Part shown: piece by piece, positions 62,667-64,000 of the stretch
How the letters are laid out: every line of letters starts with the position of its first letter
How positions within the stretch are numbered: position 1 is the stretch's first letter
NCBI GenBank assembly: GCA_958295665.1
Contig: OY282558.1
Span: forward strand, 184,738,015 to 184,802,014
Length of the DNA: 64,000 nucleotides
Direction of reading: 5' to 3'
Source of the DNA: Tipula vernalis
Lineage: Eukaryota; Arthropoda; Insecta; Diptera; Tipulidae
Made by a program: the position numbers and the translations under genes
The notes under the pieces: model-generated
What the model was told of the DNA's origin: nothing
Database searches by the model: none
What the model saw: the letters and a program-made list of their open reading frames with translations, nothing else

Positions 62667-62764
62667 AAAATTTAAATGAAATGAAACAATATCGGTTGTT
62701 TGCCTCAAATGAATGTGTTAAATTTATTATTATTTATTTCAGAAATTATTTTATTAAATATTTT

Positions 62765-64000
62765 TCAATTTCTTAAAATGTTTAGCCTTTTTGAAGCTTG
62801 CTTTGATGCTAATTTATTTTTAGTCTTTGCATTTGCTGGTTGTCGTTTTGATATTGACCATTTGGAATTTTTTCTTATTAATACCAAAATAAAAAAATTA
62901 ATTAATATTTTGATATGGTCGTAACATGACCCATCATTCTTTAAAGACATAAACCCGGGAAAATCTCTTTCAATTACAGCTATGCATGTTTCAGTTATTT
63001 TGAAACAAATATTTGGCAAATGGCAATCATTTTTGAAAATTTGCTCAAAAATTAAAAGGCACGTGTATGCTACTTCGGCATACTTTGCTGTCGGTGCTTT
63101 CAATGCTCCAAAATGTGTTGATTTTTTAAATTTTTTTTCAAATATGAAAGTATCAGCTACTGCAGGAATTTCTTCGTTTTCTTTTAACAGCTTAATCCGA
63201 CATTCCTCACAATTAATTTTTTTGAATGCACAGTAGCCTGCGTAATAAGCTACTGCATTTTGTTTAAGAACGTTGTTTTCCATATTGCTGTCTTGAAGAA
63301 TTAAAAATTCATCAAGAATCGAGTCGTCTTCAGATGCACAATCATGAATTAAACTTTCTTTGTACATCTCTTGGAAATTGTCCCATTGCAGTTCAATCAT
63401 GTTATCATCATCTGCTAAACAGTTCGAATACTCGCTGTTGAATAAAAGTTTGGTGCAAATAATATTGGCAAAATGAATTCCAATTTCGTTGCTGGTAGGG
63501 GTATAATTAAAACCACCTTTACCGCGTAATCGCGAAAAAAAATTTTCCAGGCTGTCTTGGTTTGTTTTACCCGTCAAAATGTATTCTACACTGTTATTTT
63601 CTGATAATTGGTTAATTAACATTATCTGTGAATTTATTGTTAGTTGGAGACCTTTAATAAATTTGAAATAGTTTTCATTTTTTGAAAGAATTTTCAAATT
63701 TTTCAAAAATTTTATACTGTCTACCAAATAATTGTAAATGTCATTGCCTGGTTTTAGCGGCTTTTCATAAGGCGATCTTGATTTAAAATTTCTGCTATTT
63801 AAACAGTCGAATATATTATTAAATCGTTCGAGGAATGCCGATGTTGATGCTGCATTTTCTAGTGATGAACCTAAAATTTCTGGACACGTTTGTTCTACTG
63901 TTCTTATTGCACAGCTTACGGTGTTACTCAATAATTGAGCAGCCAACGACACGTTCATTTTTTCGAAACAATTTGGATAAATGTGTTTCCGGCCAATCTT
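62765..64000 (-). CDS. P-element-type (THAP9-like) transposase, partial
   Basis: Minus-strand frame open from the window end to 62765; it continues beyond 64000 (KIGRKHIYPNCFEK precedes the first Met at 63958, and matches the family). It holds the P-element C-terminal part: MNVSLAAQLLSNTVSC, FNNIFDCLNSRN, GKTNQDSLENFFSRLRGKGG (the ENFFSR.R..GG signature), YYAGYCAFKK, THFGALKAPTAKY. P transposases use GTP as cofactor and cut DNA hydrolytically. About 410 residues visible without a stop, so this copy may be intact in this part. The THAP zinc finger would lie outside the window. Confidence 0.88.
   Translation of the reverse strand, partial: KIGRKHIYPNCFEKMNVSLAAQLLSNTVSCAIRTVEQTCPEILGSSLENAASTSAFLERFNNIFDCLNSRNFKSRSPYEKPLKPGNDIYNYLVDSIKFLKNLKILSKNENYFKFIKGLQLTINSQIMLINQLSENNSVEYILTGKTNQDSLENFFSRLRGKGGFNYTPTSNEIGIHFANIICTKLLFNSEYSNCLADDDNMIELQWDNFQEMYKESLIHDCASEDDSILDEFLILQDSNMENNVLKQNAVAYYAGYCAFKKINCEECRIKLLKENEEIPAVADTFIFEKKFKKSTHFGALKAPTAKYAEVAYTCLLIFEQIFKNDCHLPNICFKITETCIAVIERDFPGFMSLKNDGSCYDHIKILINFFILVLIRKNSKWSISKRQPANAKTKNKLASKQASKRLNILRN

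Overview
This window looks like AT-rich insect nuclear DNA. It carries one clear host gene, a Bicaudal-C homologue (27933-30778, plus strand, four coding exons with GT/AG introns), and a decayed cullin-2-like fragment (1792-2375). Almost everything else is transposable elements, many inserted into one another. No bacterial gene organisation, CRISPR array or rRNA operon is visible. The order of insect cannot be fixed from sequence alone.

Layout. 1-2700: MITE pieces, an AT-palindromic element and the cullin relic. 2.7-11.3 kb (minus): a broken two-gene DNA transposon; one gene encodes a SAM-like protein, the other a zinc-finger transposase-like protein that is itself split by a 2.2-kb hAT-type element with a perfect 8-bp target duplication. 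11.9-12.6 kb: gypsy protease/RT relic. 12.8-17.3 kb: a PIF/Harbinger element with both of its genes (HARBI1-type transposase and Myb/SANT partner), 18-bp inverted ends and TTA duplications. 17.3-26.3 kb: a chain of TAA-flanked MITEs, one of which holds a copia element (18068-22563) and a deleted gypsy element (22589-25800). 26.4-26.8 kb: another TAA-flanked MITE. 27.9-31.2 kb: BicC. 32-33 kb: a 5S-rRNA-like remnant and a TA microsatellite. 33.5-37.6 kb: a minus-strand coding sequence cut by a pogo-like element at a TA site. 38.6-41.1 kb: a BEL/Pao pol remnant, followed by a large fold-back (41.2-41.9 kb) and a long-TIR, Chapaev-like element (42.1-43.6 kb). 45.3-49.7 kb: a plus-strand gypsy element. 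50.8-60.1 kb (minus): a second copia element split by 6 kb that holds tandem repeats, a third gypsy, a Tc1-like fragment, a LINE-like 3' end and a BED-finger hAT fragment. 60.9-62.5 kb: MITEs and a hairpin. 62.8-64.0 kb: a P-element/THAP9-like transposase running off the window.

How it fits together. BicC is the only gene I would expect to serve the host; it encodes a KH/SAM RNA-binding regulator. The transposons supply the biology of the rest. Autonomous-type genes (Harbinger, P, pogo, copia) sit beside short non-autonomous relatives with matching ends, and the insertion order can be read from target-site duplications. Most coding regions are broken. Several breaks in the copia element fall at homopolymer runs although its LTRs are about 99% identical, so some may be sequence error rather than true decay.
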